Source: Gautieria morchelliformis
Taxonomy: Eukaryota > Basidiomycota > Agaricomycetes > Gomphales > Gomphaceae
Assembly (NCBI GenBank): GCA_015179125.1
Contig: WHVA01000231.1
Location: forward strand, 62,001 to 126,000
Length of the DNA stretch: 64,000 nucleotides
Reading direction: 5' to 3'
In this document: positions 21,150 through 32,198 of the stretch, piece by piece
Position numbering within the stretch: position 1 is the stretch's first letter
Layout: every line of letters begins with the position of its first letter
The notes under the pieces: generated by a model
The model's database searches: none
Seen by the model: the letters and a program-made list of their open reading frames with translations, nothing else
Told to the model about the DNA's origin: nothing
Translations under genes and position numbers: made by a program

Positions 21150-22294
21150 GTTATTAGGCGTCCAAGGGTCCAGATACTTTAAGGGGGAAAGCTACCTAGA
21201 GTCTTAGGACCGCGGGTCGAGTGAATTAAAGACAACAATAATCCCCAAGACGTGAAAAGATAGTTCTGCGCTTGAACTCTTCCTCAGTTCAAGTATGTCA
21301 CTATTCTTGTGGCTTTTCTGGTTTTCCAACTCAACAAACGTAGGATATTAACTCACTTACCCTGAGTTAGGTTAATATCTGCAGTGCGTTGATTGATCAA
21401 GAAACATCAATTACTCAAAAGGCTATTAACCCACTTAACTCAGAGTTAAGTTAATAATCTATTGTGTGAATTGAATAACTAATAACCAAGTCTATTAGAT
21501 CACTGCTCAGAGTGGCGTCTAATGGTACAAGATTACTAATCAGTTACTCTTAGTAATGTTGCTGTTCGCAGCGCGATTAGTCAGAGCCTGCTGCAATTAA
21601 AATAGAGCACTCTTGTACTTCTCAGAGCCAATCAGAGTTGCTGCAATCTTAGACTGTAGCCAAGTCAGTGAGCCAGTACTTCGGTACAAGGCTGTGTTGA
21701 AGTCACACTTCAGTTACTCAAGGTATGAGTGGTTTGGGTGAAAGATGATTGATTGCTTCACTGCTAAAACTGCAGGCTATTTATACTGCATCTATCTAGC
21801 TTATGTAACTACTGCTAGGAACCTTGTAGAGGCTTCTACTACTGTGAAGAACCTTGTGGAAGCTTAGAGAAGCTTCAGGAAAGGTTTGGAAACTATTGGA
21901 AGGCTGTGGAAGGTTCTATTGCTATATTGGGTTAAAGTCACAGCTCTGTGACAGTAAAGCTAAGAGTATGTAAGAAACTCCCACGCTCATGTGATTATCA
22001 TGTGACGAAGGAAAGTCATGTGACTTCAAGCTGGATTGAGGTCATGTGACTGTGTCATGTGATTGTCAGGTGACCGTAGATAATCAAGTGACTTTGAGGT
22101 CAGGTGATTGTCAGGTGACTGTGGATGATCAGGTGACTTTGAGCTGCATGTGTTAGTCATGTGACCGTGGGGGATTCTTAGCTAAACTATCAAGAGATTG
22201 TTGTATCTTGTGGACCCACTGTGAGTGTAGCATAGAAATATTAATACAACCTTTCTTGAGGACATTTGAAACTAATTAACTACCTAGTAAATGT
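21150..22294 (-). promoter_or_regulatory. LTR-like promoter block on the minus strand: E-box array, heat-shock element, TATA box
   Basis: No coding sequence. Reading minus (from 22294 down) there is an array of 11 TCANGTGA motifs between 22165 and 21987, then a perfect three-unit heat-shock element AGAAGCTTCAGGAAA at 21868-21882 with further GAA/TTC units around it. A TATAAATA box follows at about 21775-21787. This order resembles a retrotransposon U3. LTR boundaries and a target duplication could not be found, so the LTR reading is an inference. Confidence 0.45.
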
Positions 22295-23802
22295 TCATAA
22301 ATAGGTAGCTACTTTGTGGACGATCCCTAACACGTCACCTCCGAGCTCATCCTTGAGCCTTCGAATGATAGCTACATCAACAGGCTGCAAACAATTGAGA
22401 CCGCCATACTCTTCAGGCATAGCGACATTCAGTGCAACCCCTGAAGGATTTTTCTTGTGACGATGGGTACGCACAACATGGTTATTGAAGTTGTCCTTCA
22501 ATGCATCAAGTTCCTGTTTAATGAACATGGGCCAGAGCCACTGAACCAGCTCACTCAAATAAGCACGCATTGGATAAAACTAGCAAACTACGCACTATTG
22601 GTGTGCATTATTGCTATCATAGTTATACGACTCTGCACCCTTCCTCCATATCTCCTTGATATTATCACCCCATTGAAGGTGGACATGAAGCCACCCTCTT
22701 TCTATCGTTGTATTGCGGATACTCTTGAGGAATTGATGAGCTGAGAGCTCTGCCACCGGCAGGTTGGGTGAGAATGCCTCACTGGTAAATGTATTGATTA
22801 AGACAGATAAATATAATCTGTTTAGTGACATACCGAAGTGCGTTGGCAAAGCCATACATCTTTGTAGTCTCCAAACCACAATCAGTGGTTGACTGAATTG
22901 GCATCCCTGTATATAGATGATTCTTGTCATTTATTCAACGAATAACAAACATACCTCCGAGTTCCTCAACGAGACTAAGATAGAGGTACGCAATAACTTC
23001 CCCCAGGCGATTATTTGGTACAACCCACAGCCCTAGCCACTTACCTGACCATACGTCACGTAACACCAGATTGGAAAGCCGATTGCAGTTAGCTTGTCAT
23101 GACGATCACCGCTCCATTCATAGTGAGGACCTAGGACAACGAGTGGGACCCGATGCACCTTCTTTGCTGTAGGATCTCGGTCTGAGAACCCTTCGGGATC
23201 TTGCAGGCGCATCTCCATTTCTACATAGTCTCTGGTCAAAGATTGAGATGGTCATCTAATATAAAGCAGAAATAGAACTGACCGTGTTAAGTGAATGCCA
23301 GTTTGCCTGGAAATGTCCTCTTTGATGAGGCGTGGGCCGTGCCGCCTCGTCAGATCCTTCGCCATTTGGTCCATAACAAGCTGTCGCTTGACAACCTCTG
23401 GTGTCTCAATGGTAGTAAGTTTACTTCCTTGAGTCCCATCTTGGAACGACATCTCGCCACCGAGGTTGGACTAAAGCACGTGCATGTGCGCAGAGTCACT
23501 TCTAAAGTAAAGTACAAGTGAATAGTGGACAAATGAACCTGATGGTAATGTCATGTTCCACCTTGAGCAATTTGCTCAGAGTTATGCGGTTAGTTATACC
23601 ACGCCGATGGTATTCTGTGAGGAAGGCTTGAAGGTGAGGGTCGTTGGCCGACGCTAGGCTCGTAACAAATGTTATCGTGCCCTACAGTTCTAAGTGGAGA
23701 AACTTACGGCAGCTTTTGTGCTGGTTTTTACCAGTGGGGTTGGGATTGTGCAAGCCTGAACTACTGTCGAGGACAGGCTCGTGGTGGTCATCCTCGTCAT
23801 AC
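22295..23802 (-). pseudogene. DDE integrase-core-like gene, decayed
   Basis: Minus strand, several short introns still visible: 54 nt after GKNQHKSC, then after HDITIR, after GIHLTR, after LVEELG, after FANALR and before YELVQWLWP. The exons assemble into a protein typical of Agaricomycete integrase-core genes: KRQLVMDQMAKDLTRRHGPR, YEWSGDRHDKLTAIGFPIW, GKWLGLWVVPNNRLGEVIAY, MPIQSTTDCGLETTKMYGF, AHQFLKSIRNTTIERGW, EYGGLNCLQPVDV. The catalytic residues D (GDRHD), D (TTDCG) and E (TTIERGW) are all kept. Single-base deletions near 23427 and near 23067 break the frame. The stop is at 22295; the true start is uncertain (ATG 23802 or further upstream). Role in the family is unproven; it may derive from a transposase. 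Confidence 0.65.
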
Positions 23803-23991
23803 ATCGCATCAACAAGCACGTGATAAGGAGTACTATACGTACAGATATACAGATCGAAGCCCGCCAATTGCATCCATATTGTATGACTAAAGTTACTAGT
23901 TTGCCTCTGGCATTTATGTTTCGCCATTTGGAACAGACCTGGTACTGCTCGGGCACCATACACGACCTCCTGGTACGTACAATGCAGGTAT

Positions 23992-24156
23992 TGTTGTGAA
24001 TCCGAGTGACCAATCGCCGAGTCGGCACTATCCTCTCTTTACAGTTAGTATTACTAAGCAACTAGTATAGATGCCCAATGCGTGTACGACGGCGCTTCAG
24101 ACACTTCTCTGACGCCGTCTAGGTCCTGATACTGCCTATAGAGGTTGCTCACAATA
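23992..24156 (+). repeat. solo LTR of the copia family at 37820-44055
   Basis: Starts TGTTGTGAATCC and ends GCTCACAATA. It is flanked on both sides by GGTAT (23987-23991 and 24157-24161), a perfect 5-bp duplication. 165 bp long, shorter than the 215-bp LTRs because it has only one copy of the ~50-bp GACGGCGTCAGA module. Confidence 0.88.
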
Positions 24157-24161
24157 GGTAT

Positions 24162-24370
24162 CACGGTCTCGACATCTTTCTGATTATCTACAGGCCCATA
24201 GCTTCTAAACAAGACTTGGTTGATAGGATTTGAGCAGGTGTGAAAGGAGCTACTAATACTCTTGACAGTCTGTCCATTGCACAGGACAGACGCGCGATGT
24301 CGGCGACCGAAATGTGATATGAAATGAAATATGCTGCACTGCGTGAAATCGGCCTGCACGTTCACATGTG
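24162..24370. other. flank between solo LTR and copia element, unrecognised
   Basis: Open on the minus strand (it continues on the far side of the copia element at 28818) but matches nothing I recognise. Possibly the upstream region of the integrase-like gene. Confidence 0.3.
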
Positions 24371-24473
24371 TGTTGTTATCTGTCGATTAGTCAGCTCCCA
24401 GTAGCTACATAGCAGCTGAGTTCGAAGTTGGAATCTTACTCGTTGATTCCACCTTTGAACTCAGGTTCTGACA
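24371..24473 (+). repeat. 5' LTR of the copia element
   Basis: 103 bp, 101 identical to 28715-28817. Ends AGGTTCTGACA. Confidence 0.9.
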
Positions 24474-24474
24474 A

Positions 24475-24486
24475 GTTATGGGCCCC
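24475..24486 (+). promoter_or_regulatory. primer-binding site, initiator tRNA-Met anticodon arm
   Basis: GTTATGGGCCCC two bases after the LTR is complementary to the GGGGCCCAUAAC anticodon stem-loop of fungal initiator tRNA-Met, the half-tRNA priming known for copia elements. The other copia element here has the same sequence in the same place. Confidence 0.65.
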
Positions 24487-24541
24487 GTGCCTTGATCGAA
24501 GGAAAAAGAATCCATCTGAGCCTTAACCACCATCTCCTATC

Positions 24542-27500
24542 ATGTCGGACTCAGAAACCAAAAACCGCGCAAGAGGCACCAAACTCACGAGCACAAACTA
24601 CAACACACGGACGGTTGAGATGCAAGGAAAGTTGATGACCATCAACGCGTGGCGAATAGTCACAGAAGACTCGAAGAAGCCAACCGAAGCAGCGCTAATA
24701 GAAAAGTGGTTAATGAAAAGAGAAGAAGCCGCCGGTATCCTCCTGAAGTCGTTGTCCCACACACAGTACGTCCACATCGAGGGCGTGATGGATGATCCAG
24801 TTGAGATGTGGAAGAAACTGAAAATGGCTCACCGATCCCAAGTGGTGAACAGCCGATTCCATGCAATACAGAAACTGCTGAACATACGAAAGGAGGACCC
24901 TGAGTCCCTTACAGACTACATCACCCGTGTAAACGCCGCAACGAATGATCTCATAGCTCTAGCACCCAGCGCTCTCACCGTCCAGAGCATCGTCGACGAA
25001 ATTGGGATCCATGCAGCTATCGCATGACTCGACCAAACCGAGTACGGCGCGTTCACCTCATCCCTACTCCTGATCAGCACACTCGATCGTACCACCGTCT
25101 CCACTGCCTTCAGGAATGAGGACATGAAGCGCCAAGCAAGCCTAGCATTGTTTGGAGCAGCGCTCACCATAGCCAGAGAAAAGAAGACCATCGTTCCAAC
25201 GTGCTCAGCATGCAGGAAGCGAGGCCACTCTGCAGACCAATGCTGGATCGCGCATCCAGAGCTTCGACCTGCATGACAGAGACAGGACGGCCGGAACGTG
25301 AACCAAGCAAAAGAGAGCATGCCAAACCCAGTGGTGCAAGAACTTGCTGGAAACGCGAGTCTACGATCCCTCCACTCATCACCTATCAGCAGCAACGCTG
25401 ATCTACATTGGAATACTGATACAGGCGCCACTAGCCATATGACGCCACACCGTCATTAGCTTTGAGACTACGAGCCATACTGCGTACCCATTCGACTGGC
25501 GACAAACGAGATAGTGTATTCAGCCGGGAAGGGACGGGTCCTATTTGCGCCGATGATAGATGGAAGAGCAGGGCAAAACATTATTTTCTCGAAAGTCTTA
25601 CATGTACCAGCCCTCCAAAACAACCTGCTCGCTGTCCTACATCTCACTACACATCATGAGTTCCAAGTCAGTATTGTGAGAGACCGCATCTCGTTCTTCC
25701 AAGATGGGAACCTGCGCTTCTATGCCCCAGTACAGAATGGTATGGGTTTCCTGATTGGGAACACTATACCCGACCCAGAACATACCTTTACTGCCTCATC
25801 GTCGCCTCTAGAAGATCGCTCCTTATGGCACCAACACCTCACACACATTGGATCGGCACGTCTGGATAAGCTGTTAGAGAACAACATGGCCCGTGGGATT
25901 CAAATAAAATCAAAGAAAACTCTGCCAGCTATCTGTGAGCCGTGCATCGCTGCAAAACAACACCGTGATCCTTTCCCAAAAAGGACCGATAACCGCACCT
26001 CGAAGCCACTCAACCTTGTTGTATCAGATGTACACGGACCACTGCCAGTTCGCTCAGCGACCGGCCATCGATACTGGATAACATTCACGGATGACCACAC
26101 GAGATACAGATGTGTATATCTCCTGAGAACGAAAGACGAAGCTTTCGATGCATACTGCCCGTACGAAGCCTTTGCTGAAAACCAAACGGGTGAGAGGGTG
26201 AGAAGGTTCAGAGATGACAAAGGTGGGGAGTACATAGGCAAGAAATGGGACGAGCACTTCAAATGTCGAGGTATCATCCATGAGCATACCACAAAAGGTA
26301 CACCACAACAAAACGGGATCTCGGAGCGCACAAACTGTACTCTCATTGAAGGTACAATTGCGCTACTACAACAAGCTCACCTGCCAGCAATGATGTGGGG
26401 GGATGCCCTAAAACTGCTAGTACGCATCGTTAACGCCACCCCAACCTCAGCACTCCCAAACATGACGCCGTATGAAGCTTGGCATGGCCAAAAACCGGAT
26501 CTAGGAATGCTTCAAACCTTTGGATGCACGGCCTACGTCCACGTGCAGAAGGAAGACCGGACCAGATTGCAACCAAGAACCCAAAAGTGTATCTACCTCG
26601 GTTTCAAAACTGGGTACAAGGGCTGGCGCTGCCTTGACCCTGTCATGAAATGCACCATCATCTCTCGGGATGTCATATTCAATGAATCCGAATTCCCAGG
26701 ACTATCCACCTCGAGCTCCACTGACCAAGAATCGCTCCTACCTGCGTTTCCACTCCCGAGAGAAGTCACTGCTCCTCCAGACGTCGCACAAGAACCACAG
26801 GATCCAAACCCTGACCCTGAACCCCTCAACGACGACCACGAAAACCTCCCCATCCCTCAAATCCCTGAACCACCACACTTGCCCATTGACGAGCCCCGCC
26901 GTTCAAGCAGGAACAAAGCCCGAGTTGACTACCGCCAGCTTCATGACCCATTTTTCAGGCCACGCCCACCACCAGACCTCGATTCGGACCCTGACGGGGG
27001 CGCAGCAATAATTGCATCCATCATCGAGGCCCTGGAATTTGTCCACGACGGACCAATCGCTGTCAGCAGCAACACACCATCATCAGGTACCATTGAGATA
27101 GCTCTGAATGCGACGATCAAGGATGACAGAGTCCCAAGAACCTTCGCAGAAGCAATGCGACGATCCAATAGCCAAATATGGAAAGAATCAACAGACACTG
27201 AAATCCAAGTGCTTCTAAACAATGGAACATGGGAACTGGTAAAACTACCACCGGGAGAAAAAGCCATCGGATCAAGATGGGTGTTCCGAATTAAGCTCCA
27301 CTCGAACGGATCCCTGGACAAGTACAAGAGCCGTCTAGTGGCAAAAGGGTATACCCAACGGCCAGGTATTGACTACGATGAGGTTTTTGCTCCCACAGCG
27401 AGATGGGCCACCTTGCATACTATACTGGCGCAAGGAGCACTTCAAGGAGCGCACATCGAGTCAGTAGACATCTCGAATGACTATCTTAATGGAGTACTAG

Positions 27501-28688
27501 GTGACGATGCAAATATATACATGGATCAGCCGGAGGGATACCACCAAGGAGGTGAAGACTGGGTATGTAAACTGAAGAGAGGAATCTATGGTCTCAAACA
27601 AAGCGGAAGACTGTGATACGAGAGGCTTGGGGCCGCACTGGAAAGCATAAGCTTCAAACGTCTCCAATCCGACCCGAGTGTTTACATTTGGGCGAGCGGC
27701 ACCACAAAGATTGTCATCCCTGTTTTCGTTGACGATCTAACCCTAGTATCGAACTCCAAACAGGATCTCGACCGAGTAAAGAACGAACTCGCCAAGATAT
27801 TCAAGTTGAAGGACCTAGGAGAAACGACATCGCTATTGGGAGTGGAAGTAAACTACAACCGCTTGAAAAGGACGCTGAAACTAACTATCGCAAAAACAAT
27901 ACATACAAGACATCCTAAACCGTTTTCACATGATGGAGTGTCGCCCAGTTTCGACACCCATGACTCCCGGCCTGAATTTGAGCTCAGCGATGGGTCCATC
28001 AACCCCAGAAGAAGTCGAAGAAATGCGGAACACACCGTACCTAAATGCAGTCGGCGCACTGAATTATCTCGCTATAGCGACTCGCCCCGACATCGCATAC
28101 GCCGTCGGATGTCTTGCCCGTTTCAACTCGAACCCCGGTCCCGCCCATTGGGCGGCCGTGAAGCACCTGCTGCGTTACTTGAAAGGAACCATGGATCTAG
28201 CACTCACCTTCGCCCCCAACGAGACGTTCCAAACGTGGACGGATGCTGATCACGGCGGGAACTTAGATAACGGCAGGTCGACCTCCGGATTCCTCACAAA
28301 GATCAGGACAGGAGCTATCAGTTAGGCTAGCAAACTGCAAAACATCGTCACCCTCTCCACAACGGAAGCAGAGTTCGTAGCGGCAACCCTAGCCGGAACT
28401 GAAATCATGTGGTTACGGAACCTGTTCGACGAACTCGACTCGAAGATCGAGAAGCCGTCCTACCTCTACATAGACAACCAGTCCGTCTTATCCGTAGCGA
28501 AAAACCCCGAGCACCATGGCCGTATGAAACACCTCGACCTTAGATTCTTCTGGTTACGGGAGAAAGTCGCACAGAAAATAATTCAAGTGAAGTACGTACC
28601 CACGAAGGATATGCCGGCGGACCTCTTAACAAAAGCATTGCCCCGTGAGGCGATGGAGCGGCATAGGCATGCCATGGGACTTTTCTAA
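24542..28688 (+). pseudogene. copia gag-pol polyprotein with six stops and one frameshift
   Basis: Starts MSDSETKNRAR. Order: gag (VEMWKKLKMAHRSQV, zinc knuckle CSACRKRGHSADQC), protease WNTDTGATSHMT, integrase zinc finger (WHQHLTHIG to CEPCIAAKQ), core (VSDVHGPLPV, FRDDKGGEY, NGISERTN; DDE intact), RT (WVFRIKLHSNGSLDKYKSRLV, catalytic FVDDL), RNase H (SASKLQNIVTLSTTEAEFV region). Stops are at 25025, 25274, 25457, 25463, 27614 and 28323. The contexts fit TGG or CGA codons changed by C-to-T or G-to-A. An extra A in a homopolymer near 27893-27900 shifts the frame once. Apart from these defects the sequence is very well preserved. Confidence 0.88.
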
Positions 28689-28714
28689 CTGGGAGATTGC
28701 CTGCGTCAGGGGTG

Positions 28715-28817
28715 TGTCGTTATCTGTCGATTAGTCAGCTCCCAGTAGCTACATAGCAGCTGAGTTCGAAGTTGGAATCTTACTCGTTGATTCCACCTTC
28801 GAACTCAGGTTCTGACA
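28715..28817 (+). repeat. 3' LTR of the copia element
   Basis: Mate of 24371-24473; see that entry for the match. Confidence 0.9.
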
Positions 28818-29115
28818 GTGTGTGGGTCATTTCGCCGTTGTGAATGGATTTAGCGCGTGAGACTCACCTTTGCTCGCGTCGCATCATCCGATATACTTAC
28901 ATATACCAACCGATCCAAACCGAACGTCGCCCCATCTCATTAAGTCTACAGCCATCTGGCGCTCCCTGGATATGCGGTTATCACGAGGAAATATAAACCT
29001 TGATGGACACCGGACGCCACTTGACCTTCAAGGGTTTCGACTGGCGTATGGTGAGGAAGTCGCATACTGACTTGTCAGCCTCAATTTGCGCACTCTAACC
29101 CTTATTGTCTCACAG
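28818..29115 (+). other. upstream part of RPB9-like copy 0, no firm exon
   Basis: A short first exon could start at an ATG near 29001 (MDTGRHLTFKGFDWRM) before a GTGAGG donor, but RPB9 normally has only a few residues here and this part is not shared with the other copies, so it remains unassigned. Confidence 0.25.
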
Positions 29116-29709
29116 GCTTCCCTTCATTCAGAATGTAATAACTTGCTCTATCCACGTGTGCGTCTGCAACCTGCTGCTGCTTATGAGTACCTCATTCACC
29201 TTACGGATGTTCAGGCTGACCCTGCGCGTCGCATTCTTGTATACGCATGTCGCATCTGCCAGTACGACGAGATCGGAGAGAACATGCGTGTCTACAGGAA
29301 TGATCTAGTTACAGTAACAAAGCAACCCCTTCGATGCATTTCAGATTCCTCCTTTTTCTACGGGCTGTATCTAGAGAACAGCCAGGTGTTACTATCGATC
29401 TAGGACATGATCCAACGCTTGTACGGCTATCCGTAGCTTTTCATTGCACCCGTGGCTTACGTTGTCAATTAGCCACACTCCAATATGCGTTGCCCCTCTT
29501 GTGGTCATGATGGGTGTGCACCCTTTTATTGCTTGAGGAGTATGGCCTCACGCCTTCCCAGTGCCGTTTTCTATCAAGACCAATCGAAGCGGAGGGAGAC
29601 GCGTTTGATCCTATTTTACATGTGCTGCAAGTGTGGTCATAGTTTTATGGACCCCGACTTGAAGGAGTATACTGGAACTCAGGGTGGTGTGGCTGCTGAT
29701 CCAAGTTGA
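29116..29709 (+). pseudogene. RPB9-like RNA polymerase II subunit, copy 0
   Basis: Exons follow a ...CTCACAG acceptor: ASLHSECNNLLYPR, then ADPARRILVYACRICQYDEI, ENMRVYRNDLVTVT, EQPGVTIDLGHDPTL, PHSNMRCPSCGHDG, and AVFYQDQSKRRETRLILFY with CCKCGHSFMDPDL. These are the two zinc ribbons of RPB9. Introns of 48-60 nt remain between them, so this is a DNA-level copy, not a retrocopy. Compared with the copy at 54570, six bases are missing, deleting Phe-Cys of the first zinc ribbon. The intron-3 donor has decayed from a probable AGGTAAGC to AAGCAACC. Role of the family: start-site selection and elongation in RNA polymerase II. A functional gene presumably exists elsewhere. Confidence 0.72.
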
Positions 29710-30255
29710 CAGGATGTCCAGGCAGCTCAATGGAGCTTGTCGAAGTTATGATAAGGTCCGTGATTTGATAGGAGTGTTTTATCCCGGGTTGGATGCGGAT
29801 CGACCATAAATTGTATTCCATGCCAAAATACGCCTGTTATTATTCATTACAGTTTCTCATACACAGGGATAAAGCCCTGTGTAAACTTGTCTGTGGAACT
29901 TGAAGGTGGCGACTGGCGTCTTCCAATGAGGGCTGTTTCGACACCCCTGAGAAGAACTAGTAAGCACCAACCTTCAGTATGATGCGAGATGTACTGATAT
30001 CAGTTCAGTCGCGTATACATCAGGCACTCTGTATACGTTCCGGGTGGTCTCAGCGTTTCACTCTCGGCCAAAGCTGGTTTTTTTTTCAGGGAAATCGTGA
30101 GAAAACTCTAGAATGCATAATGCGCTAGGACTCAGGAGCTACAACATGCTAGGGCGCTAGGGCCCGAATATAGTATGAAAAGACTTCTTTCACATCCTTT
30201 GCTTGCAGCACCTCCGCGCGATTTTTGCACTAAATATAAGAAACAACAAGAGGGC
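29710..30255 (+). other. 3' flank of RPB9-like copy 0
   Basis: Shared with 44610-45060 and 51600-52040 on the minus strand. No gene recognised. Contains a poly-T run near 30080-30088 at the position where the other copies have A-rich microsatellites. Confidence 0.5.
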
Positions 30256-31310
30256 GTGATGTGATCCGATCGCGGGTCCGGGGTCAGCCACGGAGAGTTT
30301 TGATAGATCTTGCGCCGCAGGGTCTTTCTGAAGGGAACGTCTCAAGCGGGCTCGAGGTTTCATGTTGTCACCTTAGGCTGACTCCTGCACTCCTTCTGCC
30401 GAGTCGACGGAGGTCGCGGAGCCGTTTCCACGCGCCCCCGGCAGCGTCTTGCGCGGCGCAAACTATCTGCGATTACCGTGCACTATTCAAAGTCACAACG
30501 CCGATTCATGTCAGCGATTTCGGGTTCCACCTTTCCTCTCACCCTCTCGTTGCCTCAGTGCAGTTTGCAAACGTAGGTGAATCTGCCCCGATCATGTTTA
30601 TCGGATCGAGACATTTATGAGCCCGGTTTAGATTTCCTGCGCGAGCAGCGGAGCTGTGGTCGCTACTCACCTGGTTTCGGGTGCGATCTCTCCCTTGGCA
30701 TGTACAGCACACCTGTCGGCGTGGTTTTGGGGCAAATTTCGCCTTATCAACGACCTCAGCGTGGAACCTCACGCGCCCCAACTCTTGGACCGCGCGCGAT
30801 GGCTCTAGCGTCCGCTTTGGCAACCTCCAAGATTTTTGGACCGATCCTGCGCAACGTTCACAAGCACCACAAGTGCGCTCCTGCATGGCTTTTCAAAGAC
30901 GACGTATCGGGCGCGTATATCGTTGTTGGCCGGTGCACCCCGATCATGTTGGAACCTCAAGCGAATCCCACGTGAGGCGTCTCGCGAGCACTGCCTTCGG
31001 TACGGTATCAATGACGGTTGAAGGCCTCTCCAATTGGTGATTCGTTCCGTCGTCGAATTGTTTGGCATTGTCGCGAGCACAGAGAAAAAGTCTAAGCCCT
31101 CAGGAACTGCAGTTATTAAAGTGGAATGATATCCATGACTTACAATGTGTAATCTGTTGGCATTTTGAACTTCTTAGCTTGGTACATATATCACCTACTG
31201 GATCAATGTATACATGGAAGATGCGGTGCTTCAAGAAAGATCAAATATATATACAGAAGCTCCAATATCGTTTGACAGATCCAAGCGGGCACCGGGGCAT
31301 CGTATGACAC
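30256..31310 (+). repeat. stretch X, copy 0 of the duplicated segment
   Basis: GC- and CpG-rich, with overlapping ORFs in several frames and none preserved across the copies (others: 37001-37814 plus 44056-44600, and 50240-51600, both minus). No protein family recognised. It may hold a decayed gene or a promoter. Confidence 0.5.
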
Positions 31311-32198
31311 GACATCTTGAACTACACGTGCGGAGCAACAAGAGCTAAACCCGCACAGACAAACCTACTAAACGGAATGATTGGATAGGACACACGTCGG
31401 GGGCTAAGCATGGAGCGGAATAGGCGATACAGATTAAGAGAACTTCCACTTGTTCCCGCAGTTGGTACAGCTGTCAGACATGCATGAGATTATTCTGATG
31501 TGAGGACAATGGCAGTGAAAAAATACATACGTAACAAAAGTCTAAAAAATCAGGGCAAATATCAGGAGTACCCCAGAGCGAGCGGTTACTAACTCACAGT
31601 CATCGGCTCATCGGCGCTGCGGGTCTGTCGCTGGAAGTAACGAATCTTACGCTGAAGTGGTGAACCCGTGTAGCAGTTCCCACCCCGCTATCCGCGTCTG
31701 TCAAGCGTTGTGCTCTGCCTCCATACGCCCGGCAATGCTCTGTCAGACGCAGATGGTGTGCAGCCAGAAAAACAGTCAAGCAATGCTATCGCATATACAA
31801 TGCTTGGTCTTGCTCAGATGAGCAGTGATGCACTAAAAGGTGACTCCCCGCCGCCGCTTTCTCTGACGTGTTTGGCAAGATACTTATGATTTCTATCAAT
31901 TGGATTTGATTATCATGTTATTCTCTGGCGTATGCTCCTTCTGCTACTCTTTTGACTCTAACCCCACCCTCGAGTAACTACCTTGAATAGAAGCTGGCTG
32001 CTTCCTCTAAGACCCTAATGGTGGGCCAGAACTTGCATATGTCACGAAACCATGACAATGCAACCCGAAAGTTGCGACTGAAGTCCAGATATGTGCAGCG
32101 ACACAGATATATAAGGACATGAGACTAAACTGATAGAATAGGCCGTGACCGTAACAAATTGTCAAAGAAAATTGAAAAGAAAAACTACAGGGGCAAAC
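31311..32198. other. flanking sequence downstream of the first 7-TM gene, no gene
   Basis: Part from about 31800 matches (inverted) the 3' flank of the plus-strand 7-TM copy at 62411-62790, including GGTGACTCCCCG and the AGACCAA preceding the insertion there. No coding sequence. Confidence 0.5.

Larger units (their letters stand above)
24371..28817 (+). mobile_element. Ty1/copia element with 103-bp LTRs
   Basis: LTRs 24371-24473 and 28715-28817 differ at two positions. They start TGT(T/C)GTTATCTG and end TTCTGACA. The flanking pentamers ATGTG and GTGTG match at four of five bases. One gag-pol reading frame fills the interior. A primer-binding site follows the 5' LTR and a CAGGGG purine run precedes the 3' LTR. 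The short, nearly identical LTRs suggest a young insertion, yet the coding frame has six stops and a frameshift. Confidence 0.88.

Noticed and set aside
21987..22165. CRISPR-like array
   Set aside because: Units are 8-10 bp with irregular spacing in a eukaryotic context; a promoter motif array fits better.
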